Below, one piece after another: positions 16,742 through 26,802 of a stretch of 34,435 nucleotides of DNA. The DNA is from Nitrososphaeria archaeon (GTDB taxonomy: Archaea; Thermoproteota; Nitrososphaeria; Geothermarchaeales; JDFR-13), in contig JALTTZ010000029.1 of the NCBI GenBank assembly GCA_027047855.1, positions 1 through 34,435 on the forward strand, given 5' to 3'. Within the stretch, counting starts at the first letter, position 1. Every line of letters begins with the position of its first letter. The notes beneath the pieces were generated by a model, which saw only the letters and a program-made list of their open reading frames with translations, made no database searches and was not told where the DNA came from. The position numbers were made by a program, and so were the translations under genes.

Positions 16742-17961
16742 TCTATGATTCCCTCCAATTTACCTATATGCTCTATCTGTGATAAGACGTACTCCCTTGT
16801 TTCTTCTATGTTTGAGTAGTCTACGAGCACTCTGCCTCTTTCTATAACTTTATGAATTAATGGCTCCATTTCTCCTCCGCATCTTGGACATTTTTTCAGA
16901 GTATCTTGGAATTTTGTTATTCGGTAATAATAACACTTTTTACATCTATATACTTGTTTCATTCCTGATAATTTACCTCTTTTTGCGATAGGTTTATCCT
17001 CTATTTCTACGATATCTAATGCATAGTCGACAGTCGGTGCATTTGATACTGACGTCCCTACTCCGAATCCGTCTGCACCAGCTTCTATCATATCTTTAAT
17101 GTTGTCTAGGTTGACGCCTCCGGAAACTATAATCTTGACATTTTTGTATCCTCTTAGGTCCAGTTCCCATCGTATCTCTTTAATTATTTCCTTTATGTCG
17201 CCTCTTCGACTCTTTGGAGTATCTATTCTAACACCAAATAGATTTTCTCCTAGTGCTTCGGCCGCCATGATTGCCTCTGTCTTTTCATCATATAGTGTAT
17301 CTATTAATGCTATTCGTTTTACATTCCTTTCCACATATTTATCAAATGCTTTCCATGCCTTTACTTGGTCACCCACGATAAGGATTAGTGCATGGGGCAT
17401 AGTGCCCTGTGGCTCAAGCCCTAGTAGTTCTGCGCTGAGTATGGCTGATACACCGTCGAAACCAGCTATATATGCCGCGTAGTCTATAAGTGGTGTTATA
17501 GCTGGATGCATTCTTCTGGCACCGAAGGATAGTAGTACTTTCCCCCAAGCTGCAAGTCTTATGTGTGCACTGTATGTGGCTATGCCGCTAGCTTGGCATA
17601 ATAACCCTAGCAAGGGAGTTTCATACTTTCCGAATACACCATATTTCCCTACAAGGTATCCTATTGGTGTTCTGTATCCATTGTCGTCCCTAGGTTTGAA
17701 TATAGTTCCTTCTCTCATCATGTATAGATCCATTTCCATATCTTTGAATAGATTTAAAACTTCAGGAACTCCAGCGAGGACTCCCCAACCGAATCCCTTT
17801 GGCAGTCCACCGCTTGATATCTCCATCTTAACATTTGTATCGAGTTTCCCTATGCTTCTTAAAATTTTCTCTGTTCTTATGAAGTAGATGTCTGTGGTTA
17901 ATCCCTTCTTTATTTCATCTTCTTTCGATATTAAAAATTCTCTATCTCTGGGGAACCGCAT
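16738..17961 (-). CDS. pncB: Nicotinate phosphoribosyltransferase with C-terminal zinc ribbon
   Basis: YEKTPLLGLLCQASG, SFGARRMHPAITPLIDYAAYIAGFDGVSAI, VSGGVNLDNIKDMIEAGADGFGVGTSVS; C-terminal CKKCYYYRITKFQDTLKKCPRCGG. Overlaps the NadE-like start by 4 nt. Confidence 0.93.
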   Translation of the reverse strand: MRFPRDREFLISKEDEIKKGLTTDIYFIRTEKILRSIGKLDTNVKMEISSGGLPKGFGWGVLAGVPEVLNLFKDMEMDLYMMREGTIFKPRDDNGYRTPIGYLVGKYGVFGKYETPLLGLLCQASGIATYSAHIRLAAWGKVLLSFGARRMHPAITPLIDYAAYIAGFDGVSAILSAELLGLEPQGTMPHALILIVGDQVKAWKAFDKYVERNVKRIALIDTLYDEKTEAIMAAEALGENLFGVRIDTPKSRRGDIKEIIKEIRWELDLRGYKNVKIIVSGGVNLDNIKDMIEAGADGFGVGTSVSNAPTVDYALDIVEIEDKPIAKRGKLSGMKQVYRCKKCYYYRITKFQDTLKKCPRCGGEMEPLIHKVIERGRVLVDYSNIEETREYVLSQIEHIGKLEGIIE

Positions 17962-18033
17962 TTTTGGCTGCCTCCATCACTTATAAATTTAGATTAGTTT
18001 GTGTCATATATTACTTGAATAAATAATTTTTCG

Positions 18034-19821
18034 TTATGATACATAATAGTATTCTCCTTTCTCTCTCTGTTCTCTGTCAAGACGGCTTCCAGGTTTATTT
18101 ATCCGTGGGCGTCCACTATGCTTATCTCTTCTGAGAGTTATGTTTACTTGGCTTAGGAATCGGTTCATTCCATCTCTCTTGTTTCTTGGGGCTCCACCAA
18201 CACCCTTTCTTCCAGGTTCTCCCTCGAATACCATTAGTCGGTCGGAGACGGCGTCTATTAGAATTAAGTCGTGGTCAATCACGGCTGCTGGTTTCTTATT
18301 TAGTTTTATGAATCTGTTTATAGCTGCAGCGACTTCTAATCTATCTTCCACATCTATGAATGCTGATGGCTCGTCGAGTAAATAGATATCTGCGTTTTGT
18401 AGAAGTGTCGCCGCTATATATACTTTCTGTAGTTCTCCTCCAGACAAATTCCTTACTTCCCTTTCTAATAAGTTGTATATGTTTAGTGGTTTAAGTAGGG
18501 AGTTTATTGCCCATCTAGATGTAGCATCTTTACCAGCCTTCTCTTCCAAGAATTCTTCTACAGTTCCATCGTAATCATTAGACAGGTATTGAGGTTTATA
18601 GGCCATCTTTTCTGGCGATATTAATATCTCTCCCTCGTCTGGCTTCAACTCTCCTACAAGTATTCTTATAAATGTGGTTTTTCCTATAGCGTTGGGCCCC
18701 AATATACCTAACACTTCTCCTTGCATGATCTCTCCTTCATTTATATATAGTTCGAAGTCTCCTAGTCTCTTCTTAATATTTGTGTATTTCAGCGCTGGAT
18801 ATGTTTCAAGACTGTGTTTCTGTGCTACTGTTGAGAAGGTTATTGGTTTTTCTCGGAACCTTATGTTATCTGCTGGAATATATCCATCTAGGAATATGTT
18901 TATCCCTGTTCTTACACTCTCCATTCTGGTGAATATTCCGAATGCCCCGGGCTCTCCGTACACGACTGTAATGTAGTCGCTAATGTAGTCTAGAAATGCT
19001 AAGTCATGGTCAACTATTACTACATATTTGTCCTTTGATAGGTTGTTTATGAATCTAGCGACGACCATCCTCTCAAATATGTCGTTGTAGCTACTTGGTT
19101 CGTCGAACAAGTATACATCCGCATCCTTTAGTGAAGCTGCTGCTATTGCGAGTCTCTGTAGATCTCCACCAGACAATTCCTTTATATCTCGGGTAAGAGA
19201 TTTTCTTAAATTGAGTGTGTCTATCACATAGTCTATATCTCCAGTCTCATATGCCTTGTCTAGCAGTTGTTTAACCGTGCCTTTCACAACTTTAGGTAGG
19301 AGATATACTTCTTGGGGTTTATAGGCTATTTTTAATTTTCCATCATATAGATCTTTAAAGTAGTAGTATAATTGCTCTCCTCTGTAGAATTCCAGCACTT
19401 TCTCAGGGTTTCCCTCCGTATTATATTCCCCCAGATTTGGGATTAATTTTCCTGATAATATTCTTAGTGCTGTAGATTTGCCTGTCCCGTTTCTTCCTAT
19501 TATCCCTAGAACCGCATCCTTCACGGGTACTGGTAACCTAAATAATCTGAATTCATTTATTCCGTATTGGTGTATTAAATTACTTCCTAATTCTTTAGGT
19601 AAATTAACTATTGTTATTGCTTCAAATGGACATTTTTTTACGCATATACCGCAACCAATACATAGTTCCTCTCTAATTATTGGTTCTCCATCTATGAATT
19701 CGATGCATGGTATCCCCATTCTTACTGGGGGGCAGAACCTCTGGCATTCATGGGTACATCTATCTGGATTACATAGTTCTCTATCAATTATTGCTACCCT
19801 CAGTGGTGTCTCTTCACTCAA
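18034..19821 (-). CDS. abcE1: Ribosome recycling ATPase ABCE1 (RNase L inhibitor homologue)
   Basis: N-terminal Fe-S domains CNPDRCTHECQRFCP and CIGCGICVKKCPF, two ABC domains (GRNGTGKST, LSGGDLQR; GPNAIGKTT, LSGGELQK). Confidence 0.98.
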   Translation of the reverse strand: MSEETPLRVAIIDRELCNPDRCTHECQRFCPPVRMGIPCIEFIDGEPIIREELCIGCGICVKKCPFEAITIVNLPKELGSNLIHQYGINEFRLFRLPVPVKDAVLGIIGRNGTGKSTALRILSGKLIPNLGEYNTEGNPEKVLEFYRGEQLYYYFKDLYDGKLKIAYKPQEVYLLPKVVKGTVKQLLDKAYETGDIDYVIDTLNLRKSLTRDIKELSGGDLQRLAIAAASLKDADVYLFDEPSSYNDIFERMVVARFINNLSKDKYVVIVDHDLAFLDYISDYITVVYGEPGAFGIFTRMESVRTGINIFLDGYIPADNIRFREKPITFSTVAQKHSLETYPALKYTNIKKRLGDFELYINEGEIMQGEVLGILGPNAIGKTTFIRILVGELKPDEGEILISPEKMAYKPQYLSNDYDGTVEEFLEEKAGKDATSRWAINSLLKPLNIYNLLEREVRNLSGGELQKVYIAATLLQNADIYLLDEPSAFIDVEDRLEVAAAINRFIKLNKKPAAVIDHDLILIDAVSDRLMVFEGEPGRKGVGGAPRNKRDGMNRFLSQVNITLRRDKHSGRPRINKPGSRLDREQREKGEYYYVS

Positions 19822-19913
19822 TAATAATCCCCTCTACCCCCGAATTCAATAATATACAAGAGGTATATATGGATTAATTATTAGGGAATATTAATGGTTT
19901 TGTTCTTTAGGTT

Positions 19914-20249
19914 TTAGGATGTTAATTCTTTTCTTAATTCTTCTAGGGTTTCAATTTGTTGTCTAAGGTCTCTACCTAGCCTTTTTATAGGGTATTTTCT
20001 TCTGAATACCCCTAATATTCCTCCTATGCCCATTAAAACGAGTCCTATAAGTTCAGATATTCCGACTATGGGTAGAATGAATATTAAAGCCCCAATTTTA
20101 ATTAATTTTCTTGCTAATAGGTCTTTTCCTTCCAAGTCACCATATAGGTCATTTACAGTAAGTTCTAGATTCGATAGTAAAGTGGTAATTGTCTCTATAT
20201 TCTTTTTTCTCTCTCTCAGTGCATCTGTTACATAACTGTATTTCTTCAT
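19914..20249 (-). CDS. Small coiled-coil protein with a transmembrane hairpin
   Basis: Amphipathic N-terminus, hydrophobic IGALIFILPIVGISELIGLVLMGIGGILG, charged C-terminal helix. Confidence 0.6.
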   Translation of the reverse strand: MKKYSYVTDALRERKKNIETITTLLSNLELTVNDLYGDLEGKDLLARKLIKIGALIFILPIVGISELIGLVLMGIGGILGVFRRKYPIKRLGRDLRQQIETLEELRKELTS

Positions 20250-20357
20250 TTCTCTATTGAAATTTAGTTTGATTTCGTGATTTCTTTATAGTTTGTGTAA
20301 CTGGGTTTTCTTATTTGAGGGGGACTTTTAAGCTACTTTTTGCAATTTAGAATATTT

Positions 20358-20684
20358 ATGGATGCATTTGGTGAACGACTGTATAGAGTTTCATGGGGAT
20401 TTGCAATTTTATGGCTGGGCATATCAATTATTGTTGGTTACTCAGGTGGTTTCGATATTCTGGGTGTTTATTTATCTGGAATCGGTATATATGGTTTAGT
20501 TGTAAGTTTTTATGCTTATTCTGTTGTTCGTGATAAGATATATTTGATTGCATTATGTGGAAGCATTATCTCTGTTTTGATTGGAGCGTCGGTCCTAACA
20601 GGGGGGTTAATTAATTTTGTTGTTCTGATGGGTATTATATTGATTACTATCGGTGTTATGGTTATCGTGTATTACTTGATCTAG
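20358..20684 (+). CDS. Small multi-pass membrane protein
   Basis: Hydrophobic throughout (FAILWLGISIIVGYSG; LIALCGSIISVLIGASVLTGGLINFVVLMGIILITIGVMVIVYYLI). ORF track starts at TTG 20340; ATG 20358 preferred. Confidence 0.6.
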   Translation: MDAFGERLYRVSWGFAILWLGISIIVGYSGGFDILGVYLSGIGIYGLVVSFYAYSVVRDKIYLIALCGSIISVLIGASVLTGGLINFVVLMGIILITIGVMVIVYYLI

Positions 20685-20797
20685 TTTAGCGGGCTTTAGT
20701 TTAGGGGAGTATTTTATTGTATTTAGGTAAATTTTTATATTTCAGATGATGTAAATCAATAGGGACTATGATTAGGTACGCCGAAGAATGTATTGAT

Positions 20798-23389
20798 ATG
20801 GCGGATTTATCTAGGTTATTGGATGAGGATGTGTATAGTTGGTTTAGTAAATTTGGAGATCTGACTCCCCCCCAAAAATATGGTATTTTGCCTATTGTTA
20901 AGGGTAATAATGTATTGATATCTGCTCCGACCGGCTCTGGTAAGACTTTAACTGCATTTATTTATATTATTAGTGAGTTGGTTAAGCTGGATAAACAAGG
21001 GCTCTTGGATGATAATGTTTATGCCATTTATGTTAGTCCCTTACGAGCTCTCAATAATGATATTTATAAGAATCTCTTGGTGCCTCTTCGTGAGATTAAT
21101 AAATTGGTTAAAGCTAGGTTGGGTAGGGAACTGAATATTAGAGTTGCTGTGAGGACTGGTGATACAACTCAATCTGAGAGGAGTAGGATGCTCAAGAGGC
21201 CTCCTCATATATTGATTACTACTCCTGAGAGTCTTGCTCTGGTTATTACGGCGCCCAAATTTAGGCAATTATTGAGGAAAGTTAAGTGGGTAATTGTTGA
21301 TGAGATTCATAGTCTGTGTGAAAATAAGCGTGGTGTCCATCTCGCTGTGACGCTTGAGCGGTTGCAAGACCTTGCTGAGGGACAGTTTGTTAGGATTGGT
21401 TTGTCAGCCACTATTAATCCATTGGAGATGGTGGCTGAATATTTGGTAGGATATAATGATGATGGAAGTCCAAGGGATTGTGTTATTGTTGACACTAGGT
21501 TTCATAAAAAGATTGATTTGCGCTTAATTGCTCCTGTTAGGGATCTCATATATGTTTCTTCTCAGAGGCTTTCAGATGCTCTATATAAGTACTTAAGTAA
21601 GATATTGAATCGTTATAAAACGACTCTGATATTTACCAATACTAGGAGTGGTGCGGAGAGGGTCACCTATCATCTCAAGCGGTTGAATATTGTGGATGCT
21701 GATGAGTTAGGTGTTCATCATTCTTCTCTCTCTAGGGAGATTAGGTTCGAGATTGAGAATAAGCTTAAGCGAGGTTTGGTTAAAGGTATTGTTACTAGTA
21801 CGTCTTTAGAATTGGGTATTGATATTGGGCATATAGATGCTGTTGTTCAGATAGGGTCTCCTAAGAGTATTAATAGGGGGCTTCAGAGGGTGGGTAGGAG
21901 TGGACACTCCATGGATAAAATTTCAAGGGGATATTTCATAGCTATGGATGTAGATGATCTTATTGAGGATGGTGTCTTGATTAAGGAAGCTATGGAGGGT
22001 AAGTTGGATAAGGTATATATTCCCCGGAATTCATTGGACGTCTTGGCTCAGCATATAGTGGGTATGGCTTTAGTTAAGAAGTGGACGGTTGAGGGGGCTT
22101 ATAGGCTTGTTAAGAGAGCCTATCCATATAGGGATCTGGATCGAGAGGTCTTTATCAGGGTCTTGAAATATTTGGCTGGTCATTATCATGACTTGGAGAG
22201 ATACAGGGTTTATGGAAAGATTTGGTTTGATGAGGAGGAGGGTGTATTTGGTAGGCGTGGGCGTTATCTGAGACCTATATATTTTCAGAATATTGGGACG
22301 ATTCCTGATGAGGCTCATATAGTTGCTTATCATGGTCGCAGGAGGATTGGGTATCTTGAGGAGACGTTTGTGGAGAATCTGGATTATGGTGATATTTTTG
22401 TTTTGGGGGGTAAGACCTACCGTTTCCTAGGTTCTAGTGGGAATAAGGCTTTTGTTGAGCCTGTTACTGGATTGAAGCCGACTGTCCCGAGCTGGATCTC
22501 TGAGATGCTTCCATTGTCATTTGATTTGGGTGAGGCTGTGGCAGATGTTAGATATACTCTATGGGTATATATTTCGAATGGGGAGGTGGATAGGGCGTAT
22601 CAATTTATTAAGGAGAAGATGAGGGCCAATAAATATGCTATAGAAAACATTATTAGGTATATAAAGTTGCAAGGGGAATTTCTGTCTAAATTGGGTGTTG
22701 AAGTTTTTCCTAGTAGGACTAATCTCCTTATAGAGGATTATGTAGATTTAGGTGATGGATTGAGGTACGTTATTTTCCATACTGTATTTGGTAGGCGTGC
22801 TAATAATGCGTTGGCCCGGGCATATGCATATGTCGCTAGGAACTTGATCGGTTATACTGTTCGTGTACTGGTTGACGACCATGGATTTGCGTTGATCATG
22901 CCTTCATATCTTCGGTTGGATATGGATGAACTCTTATCTTCCCTTAAAAGTAATAATATTCGGTCGGTTTTGAGGGAGGCTGTAAAGAATAGCCAATATA
23001 TATGGCGTATATTTAGGCATGTGGCGAACCGGGGTTTGATGATACTCAATTATTATAAAGGGAGGAAGACCAGTTTATCTAGACAGCAAATTAATTCTGA
23101 GGCTATTTATAGTGCATTTAGAGAGAGGGATGATTTCCCCTTGATTATGGAGGCGATTAGGGAGATAATCGAGGATAAGATGGATGTTATTAATGCGGAA
23201 AGGGTGTTAAGGGATATAGAAGAGGGTAGGAGGCGTTGGGTTGTAATGCCGGAATACGATATTCCTTCGCCGTTTTCGCATGGATTGTTGCTTAGAGGTA
23301 TGCAGGACGCAGTTTTGATGGAGGATAGGGTAAAGATTCTTCAGTCACTTTATAATAAAATTATGCATAGGGTGGGTATGGCGAAGTGA
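20798..23389 (+). CDS. lhr: Lhr-type (large helicase-related) superfamily 2 helicase
   Basis: SAPTGSGKTLTAF, DEIHSL, GLSATINP, STSLELGIDIGHID, QRVGRSGHS. ORF track starts at 20768; the internal MADLSRLL ATG is an alternative. Confidence 0.96.
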   Translation: MADLSRLLDEDVYSWFSKFGDLTPPQKYGILPIVKGNNVLISAPTGSGKTLTAFIYIISELVKLDKQGLLDDNVYAIYVSPLRALNNDIYKNLLVPLREINKLVKARLGRELNIRVAVRTGDTTQSERSRMLKRPPHILITTPESLALVITAPKFRQLLRKVKWVIVDEIHSLCENKRGVHLAVTLERLQDLAEGQFVRIGLSATINPLEMVAEYLVGYNDDGSPRDCVIVDTRFHKKIDLRLIAPVRDLIYVSSQRLSDALYKYLSKILNRYKTTLIFTNTRSGAERVTYHLKRLNIVDADELGVHHSSLSREIRFEIENKLKRGLVKGIVTSTSLELGIDIGHIDAVVQIGSPKSINRGLQRVGRSGHSMDKISRGYFIAMDVDDLIEDGVLIKEAMEGKLDKVYIPRNSLDVLAQHIVGMALVKKWTVEGAYRLVKRAYPYRDLDREVFIRVLKYLAGHYHDLERYRVYGKIWFDEEEGVFGRRGRYLRPIYFQNIGTIPDEAHIVAYHGRRRIGYLEETFVENLDYGDIFVLGGKTYRFLGSSGNKAFVEPVTGLKPTVPSWISEMLPLSFDLGEAVADVRYTLWVYISNGEVDRAYQFIKEKMRANKYAIENIIRYIKLQGEFLSKLGVEVFPSRTNLLIEDYVDLGDGLRYVIFHTVFGRRANNALARAYAYVARNLIGYTVRVLVDDHGFALIMPSYLRLDMDELLSSLKSNNIRSVLREAVKNSQYIWRIFRHVANRGLMILNYYKGRKTSLSRQQINSEAIYSAFRERDDFPLIMEAIREIIEDKMDVINAERVLRDIEEGRRRWVVMPEYDIPSPFSHGLLLRGMQDAVLMEDRVKILQSLYNKIMHRVGMAK

Positions 23390-24120
23390 TAGAGCTGTAT
23401 AAAGGGGACTTATTTATAGCTGATCCTTGGCCAGCGGTATATATAAAATCACTGGATGCTATTGTAATGAGTGATCTTCATTTGGGGATTGAGGGAGCCC
23501 TAGCTAATGAGGGGATCTATCTTCCTATGAGTATTAGTGAGTCTACCATCCGCCTAGTTAAACGTGTCTTGGAGGATTATAAACCTAGTCGAGTAGTATT
23601 TGCCGGGGATGTTAAGCATGGGTTTGGTTTATTGAATACAAGTGAATGGATACATGTAAGGAATCTATTTAGGGATCTTAGTGAATATTATAATGTTTTG
23701 GTTGTGAGAGGAAATCATGACAATTATCTAGGGGTCTTACTTAGTAGATACGATGTTCCATTTGTGGAGAGGTTTGATGAGGGTATTTACACCATCATTC
23801 ATGGGCATACTAAGCCTAGGAAACTGAATGAAGTCGTTATTATTGGACATGAGCACCCCTCTATATCGTTGAGGGATGATGTAGGGGTCAAATATAAGTT
23901 CAAGTGTTTTCTCTGGGGGAATATAGGTGGACACATGCTTCTTGTTCTTCCTTCTGTTGGGGAGTTGGCCACCGGAGCTACGATAAATATTTATGAGGAG
24001 GAGCGGCTGAGTCCATTAATGAAGGAGGTTGATATAACTAATTTCAAGGCTTACGCGATCGTACCTGGTGAGACCGTCCAAGAATTTCCAGTAATTAAGG
24101 ACCTTGTCGATTATATATAG
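23386..24120 (+). CDS. Lhr-associated metallophosphoesterase (calcineurin-like)
   Basis: SDLHLGIEGALANEGIYLP, FAGDVKHGFG, VRGNHDNYLG, IHGHTKP, GHEHPSI; GTG start overlaps the lhr stop. Confidence 0.9.
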   Translation: MIELYKGDLFIADPWPAVYIKSLDAIVMSDLHLGIEGALANEGIYLPMSISESTIRLVKRVLEDYKPSRVVFAGDVKHGFGLLNTSEWIHVRNLFRDLSEYYNVLVVRGNHDNYLGVLLSRYDVPFVERFDEGIYTIIHGHTKPRKLNEVVIIGHEHPSISLRDDVGVKYKFKCFLWGNIGGHMLLVLPSVGELATGATINIYEEERLSPLMKEVDITNFKAYAIVPGETVQEFPVIKDLVDYI

Positions 24121-24172
24121 ACAATTTCCTAAATATTTATTAGGTAATATATTAATCCCACTTTAAATATTA

Positions 24173-25258
24173 GTGTCATGTAAAGTTTTTGGAATAGCTA
24201 TTGAAGAGGGTGTTGTAGGATTGAAGGCTAAGAATAAGGTTGGTATATATGGATATGGGGCCTATATACCTAGATATATTATCGAGAATAGTTCTATTGC
24301 TCAGGTATGGGGGAAGTTATCTACACCGATTAAGAGTAAGACTTTTCCATCGTATGATGAGGATAGTTTGACTATTGCTTATGAGGCCTGTAGGATTGCG
24401 ATTGAGTCATCGGGTGCTCCTAAGGATAGGGTTGGGGCTATATATGTCGGCTCTGAATCTAAACCTTATGCTGTTAAGCCTTCTGGAACGGTTTTGATTG
24501 ATGCTTTAGGCCTTAGTAGACGCACATTATCGGCCGACTTTGAGTTTGCGTGTAAAGCTGGTACAGAGGCTATTCAAGCCATTTCTGGCTTGGTGTCGTC
24601 TGGTATGATTGATTTTGGTATTGCTGTAGGTACGGATACTTCGCAAGGGAGGCCTGGGGATGAACTTGAGTATACAGCGGCTGCTGGTGGTGCTGCTGTA
24701 ATAATTTCGAGGGCTAGTGAGGGGGTCTTGGCTGAGATCGAGGCCTCAACATCTTATGTCTCTGATACGCCTGACTTTTGGAGACGGTCTGGTGAGAAGT
24801 ATCCTAGGCATTTGTATAGGTTTACTGGTGAACCTGCATACTTCCATCACATAACTACTTCGGTTAAGATGTTTTTTGAGGAGTATGGTTTTTCTCCTAA
24901 GGACTTTACCTATGCCATTTTCCATCAGCCTAATTCCAAGTTTCCTCAGAGGGTTGCTAGGATGTTGGGTTTCACTATTGATCAAATAAAGCCGGGTCTC
25001 CTCTCCCCAATTATTGGGAATACCTATTCTGGTGCTACTTTAGTCGGTCTCGCTGCTACATTGGATGTGGCTAAACCTGGTGATAGGATTTTATTGGCTA
25101 GTTTTGGATCTGGTGCAGGGAGTGATACATTCTCTTTCCTTGTTACGGATTTAATTGAGGAGCGTAGGGCTAAACCACCACTTAGGGCTTTCTTGGAGCG
25201 GGTGGTTACCAAAGACTATTCCACATATGTTAGGTATAGGGGTAAGCTGATGCTCTGA
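24173..25258 (+). CDS. Archaeal hydroxymethylglutaryl-CoA synthase
   Basis: GIYGYGAYIPRYII, active-site DFEFACKAGTEAIQ, GRPGDELEYTAAAGGAAVI, FHQPNSKFPQRVARMLGF. True start may be downstream (TTG about 24221). Confidence 0.93.
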   Translation: MSCKVFGIAIEEGVVGLKAKNKVGIYGYGAYIPRYIIENSSIAQVWGKLSTPIKSKTFPSYDEDSLTIAYEACRIAIESSGAPKDRVGAIYVGSESKPYAVKPSGTVLIDALGLSRRTLSADFEFACKAGTEAIQAISGLVSSGMIDFGIAVGTDTSQGRPGDELEYTAAAGGAAVIISRASEGVLAEIEASTSYVSDTPDFWRRSGEKYPRHLYRFTGEPAYFHHITTSVKMFFEEYGFSPKDFTYAIFHQPNSKFPQRVARMLGFTIDQIKPGLLSPIIGNTYSGATLVGLAATLDVAKPGDRILLASFGSGAGSDTFSFLVTDLIEERRAKPPLRAFLERVVTKDYSTYVRYRGKLML

Positions 25259-25268
25259 GGTGTAACTC

Positions 25269-26414
25269 ATGTCTAGTGAAATTGTCTTGGTTGGTTATGG
25301 GTTGGTGAGGGTTGGCGAATATTGGAATAAGGACGTTGTTTCTATTGGTGTTGAGGCAGCGGCTAGAGCATTGGAGATGGCTGGAAATCCTTCTGTTGGT
25401 GGTGTTTACATCGGGTCTGCACTTAGCTCTACTCTCGGTATCCAAGGAAATGTGGCAGTGCATGTGGCAGATGAACTAGGCTTGGGTGACTGTGTTACGG
25501 AGACGGTATCTTCTGGTGGGGCTTCATCTGGCTTGGCCATTCTTAATGGGATTCATCAATTGATGTCTGGTGAGGCGGATTATGTGTTGGTTGGTGGTGT
25601 TGAGAAGATCAGTGATAGTTTGCCCAGTGATGTTATGGAGGCTGTTCTTATTGATTTGGATAGGAGGGTTATGAAGTATTCTGGTTTGACTGAGGCTGGT
25701 TTGGCAGCTATACTGACTAGGCTATATATAGATAAGTATGGTGTGGATAAGGAGAAGGTTACTGCTTTATCTGTCTTGGACCATGAGAATGGTGTTTATA
25801 ATCCCTATGCAATGTTTAGGAGGGCTGTTTCTCTTGAGATGGCTATGTCGGCACCTATCGTGGCTGATCCATTGACTATATTTGATGTTGCCCCATATGG
25901 GGACGGAGCGGCGTTTGTAGTTTTGACTACTAAGGATAAAGCTGTTGAGGCTGGTATTGACTATGTTGAGTTGTTTGGTTACGGTGTGTCTAGAAATAGG
26001 GTTCCCGTTAATTATAGGGATGATTTACTATCATTTGATGCTACCTCAAGGGCCGCATCGGTAGCCTTGGACATGGCTGGTTTAGACCTAAGTGACATAG
26101 ATTCGCTCCAGATATTCGACTCTTTCTCTATTACAGGAGTATTGGCTCTTGAAGGTCTAGGTGTTAGTCCACATGGTTCTGGTGCCGATGATGTTTCTAG
26201 TGGCAAGTTTAATAAAGGTAATAAGCCCGCAGTAAATTTGATGGGTGGATTGAAGGCTAGAGGGAATCCGATAGGTGCTACTGGACTTTATCAAGTTTCT
26301 GAGGCTATGATGTTAATCAGGGACGTCGGTGTTAAGTATGTATTGGTTCATATGATGTCTGGGTTTGATGATAATGTGGTGGTGTTTGTTCTAGGGGGTG
26401 GTGGCCATGCCTGA
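25269..26414 (+). CDS. Thiolase superfamily protein (acetyl-CoA acetyltransferase-like), apparently lacking canonical catalytic residues
   Basis: Thiolase fold features EADYVLVGGVEKISD and MGGLKARGNPIGATGLYQVSEAMM; gene order HMGCS-thiolase-DUF35. Catalytic positions substituted (see findings). Confidence 0.85.
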   Translation: MSSEIVLVGYGLVRVGEYWNKDVVSIGVEAAARALEMAGNPSVGGVYIGSALSSTLGIQGNVAVHVADELGLGDCVTETVSSGGASSGLAILNGIHQLMSGEADYVLVGGVEKISDSLPSDVMEAVLIDLDRRVMKYSGLTEAGLAAILTRLYIDKYGVDKEKVTALSVLDHENGVYNPYAMFRRAVSLEMAMSAPIVADPLTIFDVAPYGDGAAFVVLTTKDKAVEAGIDYVELFGYGVSRNRVPVNYRDDLLSFDATSRAASVALDMAGLDLSDIDSLQIFDSFSITGVLALEGLGVSPHGSGADDVSSGKFNKGNKPAVNLMGGLKARGNPIGATGLYQVSEAMMLIRDVGVKYVLVHMMSGFDDNVVVFVLGGGGHA

Positions 26415-26802
26415 AATTACTGAGTGGAGAGATCGTATATGGAGGTATAGATTGATAGGGACAAAATGTAAATCCTGTGGTTCTACTTATTATCCTCCTA
26501 GGAATGGTAAGTGTTTTAGGTGTGGTGGAGAGACGGAGGAGGTTGAGTTACCGAGGAGAGGAAAGCTTCTTTCCTATACAATTGTTTATCAAGCACCTAC
26601 ATTATACAAACATTCTTCCCCTTATATTGTTGGATATATCGAGCTAAGTAATGGAACAAGATTATTCGCTATGTTGACTGATATAGAACCTGGGGAAGTT
26701 AGGGTTGGGATGGAGCTTGAGGCTACACTGAGAAGATTATATACATATGGTGATTCAGGACATATAGTTTACGGTGTCAAGTTCAGACCGGTCGTCGAGT
26801 AG
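26398..26802 (+). CDS. DUF35 OB-fold/zinc-ribbon acyl-CoA scaffold protein
   Basis: Rubredoxin-like CKSCGSTYYPPRNGKCFRCG then OB-fold PRRGKLLSYTIVYQAP...YIVGYIELSNGTRLFAMLTD; overlaps the thiolase. Confidence 0.92.
   Translation: MVAMPEITEWRDRIWRYRLIGTKCKSCGSTYYPPRNGKCFRCGGETEEVELPRRGKLLSYTIVYQAPTLYKHSSPYIVGYIELSNGTRLFAMLTDIEPGEVRVGMELEATLRRLYTYGDSGHIVYGVKFRPVVE

Noticed and set aside
20866-20878. C7A5 run near the lhr start, resembling a slippery site
   Set aside because: Encodes the expected Q-motif-like LTPPQKYG in frame; no alternative frame product is supported.
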